Positions 16,810 to 24,406 of a DNA stretch of 31,995 nucleotides are shown here, in pieces; position 1 is the stretch's first letter; each line of letters opens with the position of its first letter. The stretch is from Alkalibaculum bacchi. GTDB taxonomy: Bacteria; Bacillota; Clostridia; Eubacteriales; Alkalibacteraceae. The notes below the pieces were generated by a model. That model was not told the DNA's origin, did not search any database, and was given only the letters and a program-made list of their open reading frames with translations. Made by a program: the position numbers and the translations under genes. The DNA lies in assembly GCF_937875145.1 (NCBI RefSeq), contig NZ_CALNCS010000084.1, positions 1 through 31,995 on the forward strand. The letters are read 5' to 3'.

Positions 16810-17551
16810 TTTTATCGATCCTTTCTGCTTTATTATTCTTTGGATGCTTATGTTTGTGAGATAACTCATGATGGATTTGTTCTTTATTTAGTTCAATTAG
16901 AGAGCCCTCTTCTAAACAAAGGATTCTAGATACATGCTGGTGTACATTGGTAATGTCGTGAGTAACCATAAGTATGGTAAGTCCTGCTTCTTTGTTAATC
17001 TTGTTTAACCACTGGTATAGGCCTTTTATGGTCTCAGCATCGAGGCCTGTAGTTGGTTCATCTAAAATCATAATATCTGGTTCATTAACCATGACTCTTG
17101 CTAACATGACTCTTTGAAGTTGCCCACCAGAAAGATTGCCAATTAGCTCTTTTGCATACTCTTGCATGCCAACTTGTTTGAGTGCAGTATGAGCTTTTTC
17201 ACGATGTTCTTTTTTGGGAAATCGAAGTAGTCCAATTTGAGAAAAAAGATTAGCCATTACAATTTCTTCTGCAGTTGCAGGGAAGTTAGAGTGAGAAGAA
17301 AGACCCTTTTGAGGCACATAGCCAATTTTAGACCATTCTTTAAAGTGTTGTACGTCTTCATTAAAAAGGCGAATCTGCCCAGTAGATGGAACCAGTTCGC
17401 CTAATACTAGTTTTAACAAAGTACTTTTTCCAGAGCCATTGGCTCCTATAATGGCTACAAAATCCCCTTTATTTATTGTAAAGTCGACTTCCGAAAAGAT
17501 GGGCATATTGCTGTAACCAAAACTTATATTGTTTACTTCGATTATTTTCAT
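16796..17551 (-). CDS. znuC: Zinc ABC transporter ATPase ZnuC
   Basis: A 251-residue ATPase with Walker A GANGSGKST at about residues 36-44, signature LSGGQLQRVMLARV, Walker B IMILDEPTTGLD, and H-loop VTHD. The C-terminus is rich in histidine (HHELSHKHKH at about 228-237), which is common in zinc-handling ATPases and may sense or buffer the metal. It lies nine bases after znuA and overlaps znuB by 14 bases, so the three genes are surely one operon. Confidence 0.93.
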   Translation of the reverse strand: MKIIEVNNISFGYSNMPIFSEVDFTINKGDFVAIIGANGSGKSTLLKLVLGELVPSTGQIRLFNEDVQHFKEWSKIGYVPQKGLSSHSNFPATAEEIVMANLFSQIGLLRFPKKEHREKAHTALKQVGMQEYAKELIGNLSGGQLQRVMLARVMVNEPDIMILDEPTTGLDAETIKGLYQWLNKINKEAGLTILMVTHDITNVHQHVSRILCLEEGSLIELNKEQIHHELSHKHKHPKNNKAERIDKNGDI

Positions 17552-17560
17552 ATACTTCTC

Positions 17561-18499
17561 CTATTGTAATGCGCTCTTTAGTGCATCTAAATTTTGTCTC
17601 ATAACAGAAAAATAGTCGTCACCAGCAGACTCTTGTTCATTGCTAAGGCCTTCAATGGGGCTTAGTACTGCTGTTTTTGCACCTACCTCCTTTGCAATAG
17701 TTTCTGCTACTTTAGAACTTACAGTTTCTTCAAAGAAAATGGTCTCAATATTTTTTTCTTTTGCAAGGTCAATGATTTCAGCCATTCGAGCTGGATCTGG
17801 GTCTGAATCAGCAGATAATCCTTCAATACCTATTTGATGCAGGTCATAAGCTTCACTTAAGTACCCATAGGCTTCATGAGAGACGATAATATCTTTATTG
17901 ACAAGAGGAGCGAGAGTATCTTTGAATTCTTGATCTAATGCATCACACTCAGCAGCGTATTTTTTATAATTTGCTTCGTAGTAACCTGCATTACTAGGAT
18001 CTGCCTCTACAAATGCGTTTTTGATGTTTTCCATTTGTATCTTTGCATTTAAAGGATATAACCAAACGTGAGGGTCATGGGTTGTGTCTTCTTCGTGTTT
18101 TTCACTATGAGAATGTCCTTTGATAAAATCTACATTATTAGAAGCTTCTACAACAATGATTTTTTCATTTTGAAGAGATGCTAATACATCCTCAACCCAG
18201 TGCTCCATACCTGCACCATTATAGATAAAAACATCGGCTTCTTCTAAATGAGTAATATTCATAGCCGTTGGCTCCCAATCATGAGGCTCTGTACCAGATG
18301 GCACCATAGTAGATAGATTGATTTTGTCTCCACCAATCTTTGATGCAAAGTCGTACATAGGATAGATGCTAGCATATGTCGTAATATTATTGTCATTTTT
18401 ACTTTCAACCGCAGAGGTGTTTTTTGGGGTAGTGCTGCAGGCAGTTAATAGAACTATTAATAAAATGAATAAAGACCATAATGTAATCTGTCGTCTCAT
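17561..18499 (-). CDS. znuA: Zinc-binding lipoprotein ZnuA (cluster A-I substrate-binding protein)
   Basis: A 312-residue lipoprotein. The signal peptide ends in the lipobox LLTAC with the lipid cysteine at C21. Metal ligands fit the family: H73 in EPHDWEP, H144 in HDPHVWLYP, and H208 in VSHEAYGYL, plus a late acidic residue. A short histidine-rich loop (GHSHSEKHEEDTTHDPH, residues 128-144) is typical of zinc rather than manganese binders. AGGAGG lies nine bases before the ATG. It is the first gene of the operon, and the palindrome upstream points to metal-dependent repression. Confidence 0.93.
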   Translation of the reverse strand: MRRQITLWSLFILLIVLLTACSTTPKNTSAVESKNDNNITTYASIYPMYDFASKIGGDKINLSTMVPSGTEPHDWEPTAMNITHLEEADVFIYNGAGMEHWVEDVLASLQNEKIIVVEASNNVDFIKGHSHSEKHEEDTTHDPHVWLYPLNAKIQMENIKNAFVEADPSNAGYYEANYKKYAAECDALDQEFKDTLAPLVNKDIIVSHEAYGYLSEAYDLHQIGIEGLSADSDPDPARMAEIIDLAKEKNIETIFFEETVSSKVAETIAKEVGAKTAVLSPIEGLSNEQESAGDDYFSVMRQNLDALKSALQ

Positions 18500-18530
18500 A
18501 TAAATTACCTCCTTATTTAATACTATCTAT

Positions 18531-18555
18531 CTAAATGCAAATCATTTGCATTTAG
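18531..18555. promoter_or_regulatory. Perfect 25-bp palindrome, probable Zur/Fur-family operator of znuACB
   Basis: CTAAATGCAAAT, a central C, and its exact reverse complement. It covers the predicted transcription start of the znu operon, three bases downstream of the -10 box. The A+T-rich dyad with a one-base centre has the form of Fur-family operators. Bound repressor would block RNA polymerase when zinc is plentiful. The exact regulator is inference. Confidence 0.8.
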
Positions 18556-18558
18556 ACT

Positions 18559-18587
18559 ATTATAAATATATTATCCTTAAAAGTCAA
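18559..18587 (-). promoter_or_regulatory. Promoter of the znuACB operon
   Basis: Read on the minus strand: TTGACT (18587-18582), 17 bases, TATAAT (18564-18559). The match is near consensus. The operator palindrome begins just after the -10 box. Confidence 0.8.
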
Positions 18588-18687
18588 AAAATACAAGTAT
18601 ATTAAGCTTTTAAATCCGTGCTCATGTGCTATTTTCATGACAGTATCCTTATAAATTCATAAAATATAGTGGTGAGATGAATATTTG

Positions 18688-18716
18688 TTGACAAATAATG
18701 CCTTGTGTAATAAAAT
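18688..18716 (+). promoter_or_regulatory. Promoter of the glutamine amidotransferase pseudogene
   Basis: TTGACA (18688-18693), 17 bases, TAAAAT (18711-18716). The promoter is well preserved although the gene it serves is broken. Confidence 0.6.
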
Positions 18717-18752
18717 ATATTAAACATATATGATTAATACGATATAAGGAAA

Positions 18753-19187
18753 ATGGTTGGTGGTATGATTATGGGCAAACTTTTAATTATTAAAACAGGT
18801 TCTTCAAATAAATCCGTAATTCAACGATGCGGAGATTGCGATTTTCGCATTGCAAAATACGCTGGTTTATCCCGCGAAGATGTAATCGTCTCTTGCGTCT
18901 ATAAAAATAGCATCCCAATTTCATTAGATGGCGTATCCTCGATCATCATCACAGGTTCTCCAGCTATGGTAACGGATAACGAGCCCTGGTGCGTAGAAGT
19001 ATCTAATTGACTAAAATATGTAGTGCAAAAGAACATTACAATTTTGGGAATATGCTTTGGCTATCAACTACTTGCATATACATTAGGTGGTTTAGTAGAT
19101 TATCACAGATTAGGGGAAGAAAAGAGAAAAACAGAAATCCAATTGACAGAAGAAGGTAGAAGAGACTCCATGCTATTCATCCTGTAG
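18753..19187 (+). pseudogene. Class I glutamine amidotransferase, inactivated
   Basis: The frame begins MVGGMIMGKLLIIKTGSS and shows SSIIITGSPAMVTDNEPWC, typical of GMP-synthase-like class I amidotransferases. It stops at TGA (19008-19010), but the same frame then continues with YVVQKNITILGICFGYQLLA, the nucleophile-elbow motif with its cysteine, and reaches TAG at 19185-19187. The TGA most likely replaced a TGG tryptophan codon. The remaining part with the catalytic His and Glu is missing, and the whole is about 145 codons against about 240 for the family. It is therefore broken by both a nonsense change and a 3' truncation. A start at 18771 is equally possible. Confidence 0.8.
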
Positions 19188-19249
19188 GTTATGATTACAT
19201 TTTTATTATACGTTTTTTGAAGAATCATAAATTGATATTCTTTTCCTAG

Positions 19250-19751
19250 CTAAGAGTACACTAATTCATCGCTATATTTTTCTTTAATGGGTAAATACAA
19301 GATAGCGTAATCTATATCAAATAAATAACACAAAATGTTAGTTTTTACCACATCGTTTTTTAGATAAAATCTCATTCTTCTTTCTCTTGTTTTACGCTCT
19401 GTTTCATTTTCTGTCTTTTCTATTTTTTGACTTCTACGAGAGAGCCTTCGAATGCCATTGATTCTTCTTTCAATAATTCTCAAAATGTACTTTCGTATCC
19501 CATGTTTTCTCCGTACTGATTACTATAAAGTAATCAGTACGGAGAAAAATTTAATTCTTATGACCTCCATACAAAGAATCATATTCCCTTAAGCCATCAA
19601 CTGCAAATAAGCCGCAACACTGCTATAACCCACTTTGTATTCGCGTTTTAATTGTATTAAGAGGGTTTGATTCATTTGCAGAGAAATCCTCTACCATAAA
19701 TTGATTGTAAATATATTTAATCTCTTCAGTTGAAATTTTTCTTATTTCCAT
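19250..19751 (-). pseudogene. GNAT-family N-acetyltransferase, inactivated, with a hairpin replacing its middle
   Basis: On the minus strand the N-terminal part starts at 19751 (MEIRKISTEEIKYIYNQF, then ANESNPLNTIKTRIQSG). It runs into a stop, and a shift of frame restores CGLFAVDGLREYDSLYGG. After a 44-bp palindrome the C-terminal part resumes (LRIIERRINGIRRLS, KTRERRMRFYLKNDVV, FDIDYAILYLP) and ends at 19250. The N- and C-terminal ends both look like a clostridial GNAT family, but the acetyl-CoA-binding middle is absent. Only the last 77 codons remain as a clean frame. I infer a deletion or insertion/excision event followed by drift. The gene is not functional. Confidence 0.7.
19505..19548. 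repeat. Perfect 20-bp inverted repeat (44-bp hairpin) inside the GNAT pseudogene
   Basis: Left arm 19505-19524 (TTTTCTCCGTACTGATTACT) and right arm 19529-19548 are exact reverse complements around ATAA. There is no transposase and no obvious target duplication. It may be a small MITE, an insertion scar or a bidirectional terminator. Confidence 0.85.
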
Positions 19752-20264
19752 TTAAATGCTCATCTTTCTGCGTTTTTACATAAAACTTAGAATTAACAAC
19801 AGATCGTATTTGACTTTAGATTATATAATTGTTCACCACTAATGGCTATGATTTGGACTATTAATCATGAAATATGAGAATTAAACAATTCATTTAAAAA
19901 TGTATTCACAAAAATAAAATTTATAAAGTTTAAAAGAGATAGTTTTTATTTTGAATGAAATTATAAAATATAAAAATCTTTACAAAAAAAGAAGGGAAAT
20001 GGAGCCTAGATGTCGAATAATATACATACATGTGGAAAATATTGTATTGTAATACTAATATATTTTCTAATTGAACAGAAGAATTTTAATGCAATTTATA
20101 GCTCATATGCATCATAAAGGTAACTTCATTATTCAAGGGGTCAAGTCATTTTTATTTTAGCTTAAAATTTAGCAAATAAAGAAGCGTTTGTAAAATAAGA
20201 TATAAAAAACATTCCGTACTTAAAAAATTAAATATTACATACTGGAGATTAGAGGAGGGGTTGT
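19752..20264. other. A+T-rich region before the cas operon, no convincing gene
   Basis: A 513-base stretch with stops in all frames, apart from a 35-codon frame at 20010-20117 (start preceded by GGAG) that resembles nothing I know. I see no good -35/-10 pair near the cas6 start, and no copy or obvious degenerate copy of the CRISPR repeat. The cas operon promoter should lie here. AGGAGGGG at 20253-20260 is the cas6 ribosome binding site. Confidence 0.5.
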
Positions 20265-20981
20265 GTGAAATACATTACAAGGTTTGAACTTAAGAATAAC
20301 AAAATAAAGTCTGATAATCGAGGAACTTTTGTTAGTTTCTTTAAGAATGCGATTTCTGAGTATATGGATGGATATTTTTATGATGAGCTTTATGGTTCTG
20401 GTACTAAAAGAAAAGAGATTTGTTGGTCTATTAGATTAAACAATCCAAAGTTTGATAGAGATATTATTCATTTAGGTGGAAATAACATAGAAATGACCTT
20501 AAAGACTGAGAATCAAGAGATTGCACTTATTTATTTTTCAAGTCTTTTAAATATGAAGGACAAGCCATTTAATATAGGTAATGATAATCAAATCACTCTG
20601 AAGAGTATTCGATTAGTTAGGGAACCTGATATTATTGGTGATTTTGGAATATTTAAAATATTATCTCCAATTTGTATTAGACTTCATGATAGAGAAACTA
20701 ATAGAGATAAATATTTAGCTTACAGTGATGAGGGTTTTGAATTAGAGTTTAGAAATAAGATAAAAGAAGATTTGGAATTTTTTGATAAGGAAATTGATTC
20801 CTTGATTTTTGATTTTTCAAAGTTAAAGAAAGTTGTGATTCCTATCTATGGCACGTTAATATCTGCTACATTAGGAACTTTCTTTGTAAAAGGAGATAAT
20901 AAACTTTTAAATTATATCAAGAATAATGGGATTGGTAGCAGGAGGAGTTCAGGAATGGGTCTTATCGAATTAATATTTTAA
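20265..20981 (+). CDS. cas6: CRISPR pre-crRNA endoribonuclease Cas6
   Basis: A 238-residue RAMP-fold nuclease that cuts the array transcript within each repeat, leaving an 8-base 5' handle (expected ATTTAAAG). The C-terminal glycine-rich loop GIGSRRSSGMGLIELIF is the Cas6 hallmark. The N-terminal part (SFFKNAISEYMDGYFYDELYG) has the usual ferredoxin-like pattern. Start is the GTG at 20265 after AGGAGGGG. It is the first gene of the cas operon; cas8 begins 14 bases after its stop. Putting cas6 first and cas8 next is a common type I-B order. Confidence 0.9.
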   Translation: MKYITRFELKNNKIKSDNRGTFVSFFKNAISEYMDGYFYDELYGSGTKRKEICWSIRLNNPKFDRDIIHLGGNNIEMTLKTENQEIALIYFSSLLNMKDKPFNIGNDNQITLKSIRLVREPDIIGDFGIFKILSPICIRLHDRETNRDKYLAYSDEGFELEFRNKIKEDLEFFDKEIDSLIFDFSKLKKVVIPIYGTLISATLGTFFVKGDNKLLNYIKNNGIGSRRSSGMGLIELIF

Positions 20982-20995
20982 TAGGAGGTGATTGG

Positions 20996-22435
20996 GTGAT
21001 AGAAATAGATCATTATGTAATACAAGATATTGAATATGATAGGAGAATTTGTCCAAGTGATTGGAGATACTCTGCATCAATTGTTGGAATGGTCAGATAT
21101 TTTAGATATTACAATATTAATCACGAAGTAGATAATCAATATTTATATTATAATTACGATTCTGTAAACAACAAAAGTGATAGTGAATACATGCATTACG
21201 TGGAGTATAGATATTCTCGAGAGATGCATCACGTAGTTTTGGAACAATTACTAGATAAAGAAGAAAAATCCGAAGATGACTATAAACAAATCAAGGAAAA
21301 ACTTGGTGCTAATACTATATTAAAAAAAATATTTAAAGATATTAACATTGATGGGGGCCCTTGGGTCATTAAATCTTTGATTGATGAGAACCGAGAAGAA
21401 ATAATCTCAAATACTTTTAAAAATGCTAAGTTTGGCTACGCTAAATTTTCGAATTCTTATAAGTTTAGGGCTGAGAGAGATAAAATCTGCCGTTTGAATG
21501 GATATTATGTAGACACTGGTAGGAAAACTAAATCTTTAAGTTTTAGTTTTGATGATAGCACTAGAAATTATTCTGATTATATTGAATTTGATTTTATTCC
21601 GTTTGCTTTTACAACTAACAGAGAATCAGTATTTATTAATAGTAATTTTAATATAATAGATTTGTTGAGGATAAATAATAAAATTGATACGGATATGCGA
21701 GATGAAAATGACAGTAATTTTAGAAGTAAGCTTTTTTATTCATATCAAGAAGGCTCAGAGTACGTAGACTTTGATGTTGAAATTATATTAAAAGACATGG
21801 ATAAAGAGTATTTTGAAACAATCTTTGTTAGAAAAGAGGCAATAGATATTTTTAAATCTATAAAAAATCTTGATAGTAACAAAGGATATATTAACATGGC
21901 GTTAAACCGTTCTATAAAGATAACAGATAATTACTACATAAACATGATGAAAGAAGTAACTAATAATATTTTGAATTTATTAACTCTTGATGAATTAATA
22001 ATGTTTTTATTTAATTTTAATGATAAAAGAAGAATTGATAGCAAAAAAAGAAATAATGATTTTTTAATATCTCAACTAATCAGGATTAACAGATTGATTT
22101 ACGGTGAAAAATTATTGATAAAGGAGAACGGTAATATGAGTCATAGGAATGTAAGACAGAGTATAGAAGCAGTTAAAAAACAATTGGCTGGGAGGAGTAT
22201 GAAACATAAAATTGACGCTTATAGAAGTAAGCTAATAGGGGCTTTGGTTGCTAACGACAATGACAGATTTATAGAAATTATGTTGCAATTACAATCATAT
22301 ACACAAGTTCCTTTTAATTTTCTGCACTATCTAATAAGAGATTTCGAAGGGAATAAAAATTTGGCATATGACTTTGTTAATCAATTAAATTTCTTTAAAT
22401 TAGCAACTGAAGAAATCAAAAAGGAGGAGAATTAA
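20996..22435 (+). CDS. cas8: Cascade large subunit, divergent Cas8 of type I-B
   Basis: A 479-residue protein assigned from position: between cas6 and a Cst2/DevR-type cas7, where the large subunit is always found. In Cascade this subunit recognises the PAM and recruits Cas3. I cannot match it to a named family by motif. It begins with an aromatic-rich stretch (CPSDWRYSASIVGMVRYFRYY at about residues 19-39), typical of Cas8 N-termini. It lacks the CXXC pairs of the Cst1 family that usually accompanies this Cas7; its only cysteines are near residues 19 and 163. The GTG start at 20996 follows AGGAGGTGAT. The last 99 codons, from M381, probably also produce a separate small subunit. The stop abuts the cas7 ATG. 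Confidence 0.75.
   Translation: MIEIDHYVIQDIEYDRRICPSDWRYSASIVGMVRYFRYYNINHEVDNQYLYYNYDSVNNKSDSEYMHYVEYRYSREMHHVVLEQLLDKEEKSEDDYKQIKEKLGANTILKKIFKDINIDGGPWVIKSLIDENREEIISNTFKNAKFGYAKFSNSYKFRAERDKICRLNGYYVDTGRKTKSLSFSFDDSTRNYSDYIEFDFIPFAFTTNRESVFINSNFNIIDLLRINNKIDTDMRDENDSNFRSKLFYSYQEGSEYVDFDVEIILKDMDKEYFETIFVRKEAIDIFKSIKNLDSNKGYINMALNRSIKITDNYYINMMKEVTNNILNLLTLDELIMFLFNFNDKRRIDSKKRNNDFLISQLIRINRLIYGEKLLIKENGNMSHRNVRQSIEAVKKQLAGRSMKHKIDAYRSKLIGALVANDNDRFIEIMLQLQSYTQVPFNFLHYLIRDFEGNKNLAYDFVNQLNFFKLATEEIKKEEN
22120..22126 (+). promoter_or_regulatory. Internal ribosome binding site in cas8 for Cas11
   Basis: AAAGGAG followed nine bases later by an in-frame ATG (22136). The spacing and strength equal those of the other cas genes here. 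Confidence 0.7.
22136..22435 (+). CDS. cas11: Probable Cas11 small subunit, translated from inside cas8
   Basis: The in-frame ATG at 22136 (cas8 residue M381) has its own binding site, AAAGGAG, nine bases upstream. The product is 99 residues, starts MSHRNVRQSIEAVKKQL, and reads as almost wholly helical with charged faces (KLIGALVANDNDRFIEIMLQ, NFLHYLIRDF), as expected for Cas11. Published work on type I-B, I-C and I-D systems showed that Cas11 is made this way from the cas8/cas10 gene. No separate cas11 gene is present in the operon, which supports the need for this product. The start is visible in the sequence; the function is inference. Confidence 0.7.
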   Translation: MSHRNVRQSIEAVKKQLAGRSMKHKIDAYRSKLIGALVANDNDRFIEIMLQLQSYTQVPFNFLHYLIRDFEGNKNLAYDFVNQLNFFKLATEEIKKEEN

Positions 22436-23329
22436 ATGAATAATAAGGCACTTACATTAACGATTGTAGCAAATATGACGTCAAATTATGGAGAAGGTTT
22501 AGGGAATATTGGAAGTGTTCAAAAGGTTTATAAGAATGGGAAATCTTATGCAATAAGATCAAGAGAGAGTATGAAAAATGCCATAATGACTCAAAGTGGG
22601 CTATACAATGATCTAGTTGTAGATGTAGATAGTGGAGTTACCCAAAAGTCAGTTTCCAAGGAACTAAATGCTTCAAATTGTAGAGCCCTAGAAGGCGGAT
22701 ATATGAATACTAGTGGAGTGACTAAAATTCGAAAGAGTTCTTTTTATTTAACGGACGCTATAGCTTACGAGCCATTCATCAATGAGACGAGATTTCATAA
22801 TAATTTATATCTGGCACAAACCAGTGCAAAACAACAGGCGATTAATCTTCAAGAAAAATCAAAAGAAGCAGGTTTAATGCCTTATCAATATGAATATGAT
22901 AAATCTTTAAAGAGATACTCTATTACAATAGACTTAGATAAAGTGGGCGTAGATGAAAATTTTAATGCTGAATCTAGTGTTGGAGAAAGGGTATTCAGAG
23001 TCAATGCTATTCTAGATGCAGCTAAGGATTTATCCCTTGTAGTTAGAGGAAATTTAGATAATGCTGAGCCTCTATTTGTAGTAGGTGGTATTGGTAGTAA
23101 AAAGACTCATTATTTTGAAAATGTAGTATCAGTGAATAATGATACGTTGATTGTAAATGAGGATTTAAAAAATAAATTAGCTGAAGGATATTTAGTAGGT
23201 CTATTAGAAGGAGACAATTTTTCTAATGAGAATGAAATAAAAGAAGAACTAAATCCAAGTAGCATAAGCTTATTCTTTAATAACTTGAAAGAAGAGGTGA
23301 AGGCTTACTATGAAGGTTCTTCGAATTAA
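22436..23329 (+). CDS. cas7: Cascade backbone subunit Cas7 (Cst2/DevR type)
   Basis: A 297-residue RAMP protein that polymerises along the crRNA. The N-terminus LTLTIVANMTSNYGEGLGNIGSVQKV and the segment YAIRSRESMKNAIM are typical of the Cst2/DevR family of type I-B. It starts immediately after the cas8 stop, with AAGGAGG inside the end of cas8. Its last 20 bases overlap the start of cas5, and GAGGTGA for cas5 is inside cas7. Length is normal. Translation of cas8, cas7 and cas5 is probably coupled. Confidence 0.9.
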   Translation: MNNKALTLTIVANMTSNYGEGLGNIGSVQKVYKNGKSYAIRSRESMKNAIMTQSGLYNDLVVDVDSGVTQKSVSKELNASNCRALEGGYMNTSGVTKIRKSSFYLTDAIAYEPFINETRFHNNLYLAQTSAKQQAINLQEKSKEAGLMPYQYEYDKSLKRYSITIDLDKVGVDENFNAESSVGERVFRVNAILDAAKDLSLVVRGNLDNAEPLFVVGGIGSKKTHYFENVVSVNNDTLIVNEDLKNKLAEGYLVGLLEGDNFSNENEIKEELNPSSISLFFNNLKEEVKAYYEGSSN

Positions 23330-24398
23330 ATTAAGACAAAATCAAGCTTCTTACACTCGAGAAGAGACCAGAGACAACCGTATGACATATCCTTTGCCAC
23401 CTTATTCAACACTTGTAGGAGCATTACATAGTGCATGCGGATACACCGAATATCATCCCATGGATCTTTCAATACAAGGGAAATACGATTCTATGCAAAG
23501 GGAAATATATGTAAATCATGGGCTATTAAACAATAGGCATGATGATAGAAATATATTGATTTATTTATCAAATCCAGAACTTTTAACTGCCGGTTTTATA
23601 ACAGTAGGAGAGGGCTTAAAGGGTCAAGGCAATAGCTTTCTGAGAAGAAAAACTGTCCGAATAGAAAATGAAAAATTATACCAGAAGTATGTTCATCTTG
23701 AAGATTTGAAAAAGGAATTTGAAGTAGAAAAAAAAGAAGTAGTCAAGCCGATGATAGATAGACTAAAAGGCGAAGAGAGGGAATTAAAGGCTAAACAAAA
23801 CGATTTAGATAAAAAATCAGAAGAGTATATAAAACTCAAGTCAGAAATAGAAGAGCTAAAAGCTGAGTATAAGAGAGTAGACAGAGATTATAAAGAAACA
23901 TTTATAAGAGAATATGAAAAGCCAAGTTCACATTTTAGGACTCTAGTAAAAGCACCTCAATTCCAAGAAGTACTTTATGATGTAGAATTAGCAATACACA
24001 TTCGATCAGATGATGGTACTATTCAAGATATAAAGAACAATATAAACAACTTAGTATGTATTGGAAGAAGTGAAGATTTTGTTGAGTTAATTGAGATTAA
24101 GGAAGTTGAGCTTAGAGAGCCATATAAAGATGTGAATTTAAAAAATAATTATAAAATGTATGTAAATTTAGACAGGATAATGACTGAAGACGATGATTCT
24201 AAGTCCTTCTTAATTTACGATGGTCAAAATAAAAAAGAGGCAAAAGGAACAGTCTATTATTTAAATAAAGAATATGAAATTATTGAGAACAAACGAATAT
24301 TCAATAAAATTCCTTGCTTATATTCTTCGCTATTTATGTTAGATGACCAATCCGAAGCGTATATTGATGCCGATGAATATTTAACTGATTTTAATTAG
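23310..24398 (+). CDS. cas5: Cascade subunit Cas5 with a coiled-coil insertion
   Basis: A 362-residue protein; Cas5 proteins are usually about 200-260. The N-terminal RAMP domain is recognisable (MKVLRIKLRQNQASY, then TYPLPPYSTLVGALHSACGY at 26-45, the Cas5 motif). Residues about 121-200 are an uninterrupted charged helix-forming stretch (EKKEVVKPMIDRLKGEERE, then KKSEEYIKLKSEIEELKAEY) that reads as a coiled coil. The RAMP part resumes with FRTLVKAPQFQEVLYDVELAIH. Cas5 holds the 5' handle of the crRNA and sits next to Cas8. The gene overlaps cas7 by 20 bases; cas3 begins 8 bases after it. Confidence 0.85.
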   Translation: MKVLRIKLRQNQASYTREETRDNRMTYPLPPYSTLVGALHSACGYTEYHPMDLSIQGKYDSMQREIYVNHGLLNNRHDDRNILIYLSNPELLTAGFITVGEGLKGQGNSFLRRKTVRIENEKLYQKYVHLEDLKKEFEVEKKEVVKPMIDRLKGEERELKAKQNDLDKKSEEYIKLKSEIEELKAEYKRVDRDYKETFIREYEKPSSHFRTLVKAPQFQEVLYDVELAIHIRSDDGTIQDIKNNINNLVCIGRSEDFVELIEIKEVELREPYKDVNLKNNYKMYVNLDRIMTEDDDSKSFLIYDGQNKKEAKGTVYYLNKEYEIIENKRIFNKIPCLYSSLFMLDDQSEAYIDADEYLTDFN

Positions 24399-24406
24399 GT
24401 GATTAT

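Noticed and set aside
16274..16864. 196-codon frame on the plus strand
   Set aside because: It lies opposite znuB and is a shadow of that well-supported membrane protein gene.
19250..19483. 77-codon minus-strand frame as an independent gene
   Set aside because: Its sequence is the C-terminal end of a GNAT acetyltransferase whose N-terminal end lies just upstream, so it is a pseudogene fragment.
20010..20117. 35-codon frame with a GGAG upstream, before the cas operon
   Set aside because: No recognisable family and a composition like the surrounding A+T-rich DNA. Possible but unsupported.
19752..20264. Degenerate CRISPR repeat or CreA-like guide RNA upstream of or within the cas operon
   Set aside because: I looked for ATTTAAAG-type handles and ATCTGAATAT starts and found only short A+T-rich chance matches. 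The cas6-cas8 gap is just 14 bases.
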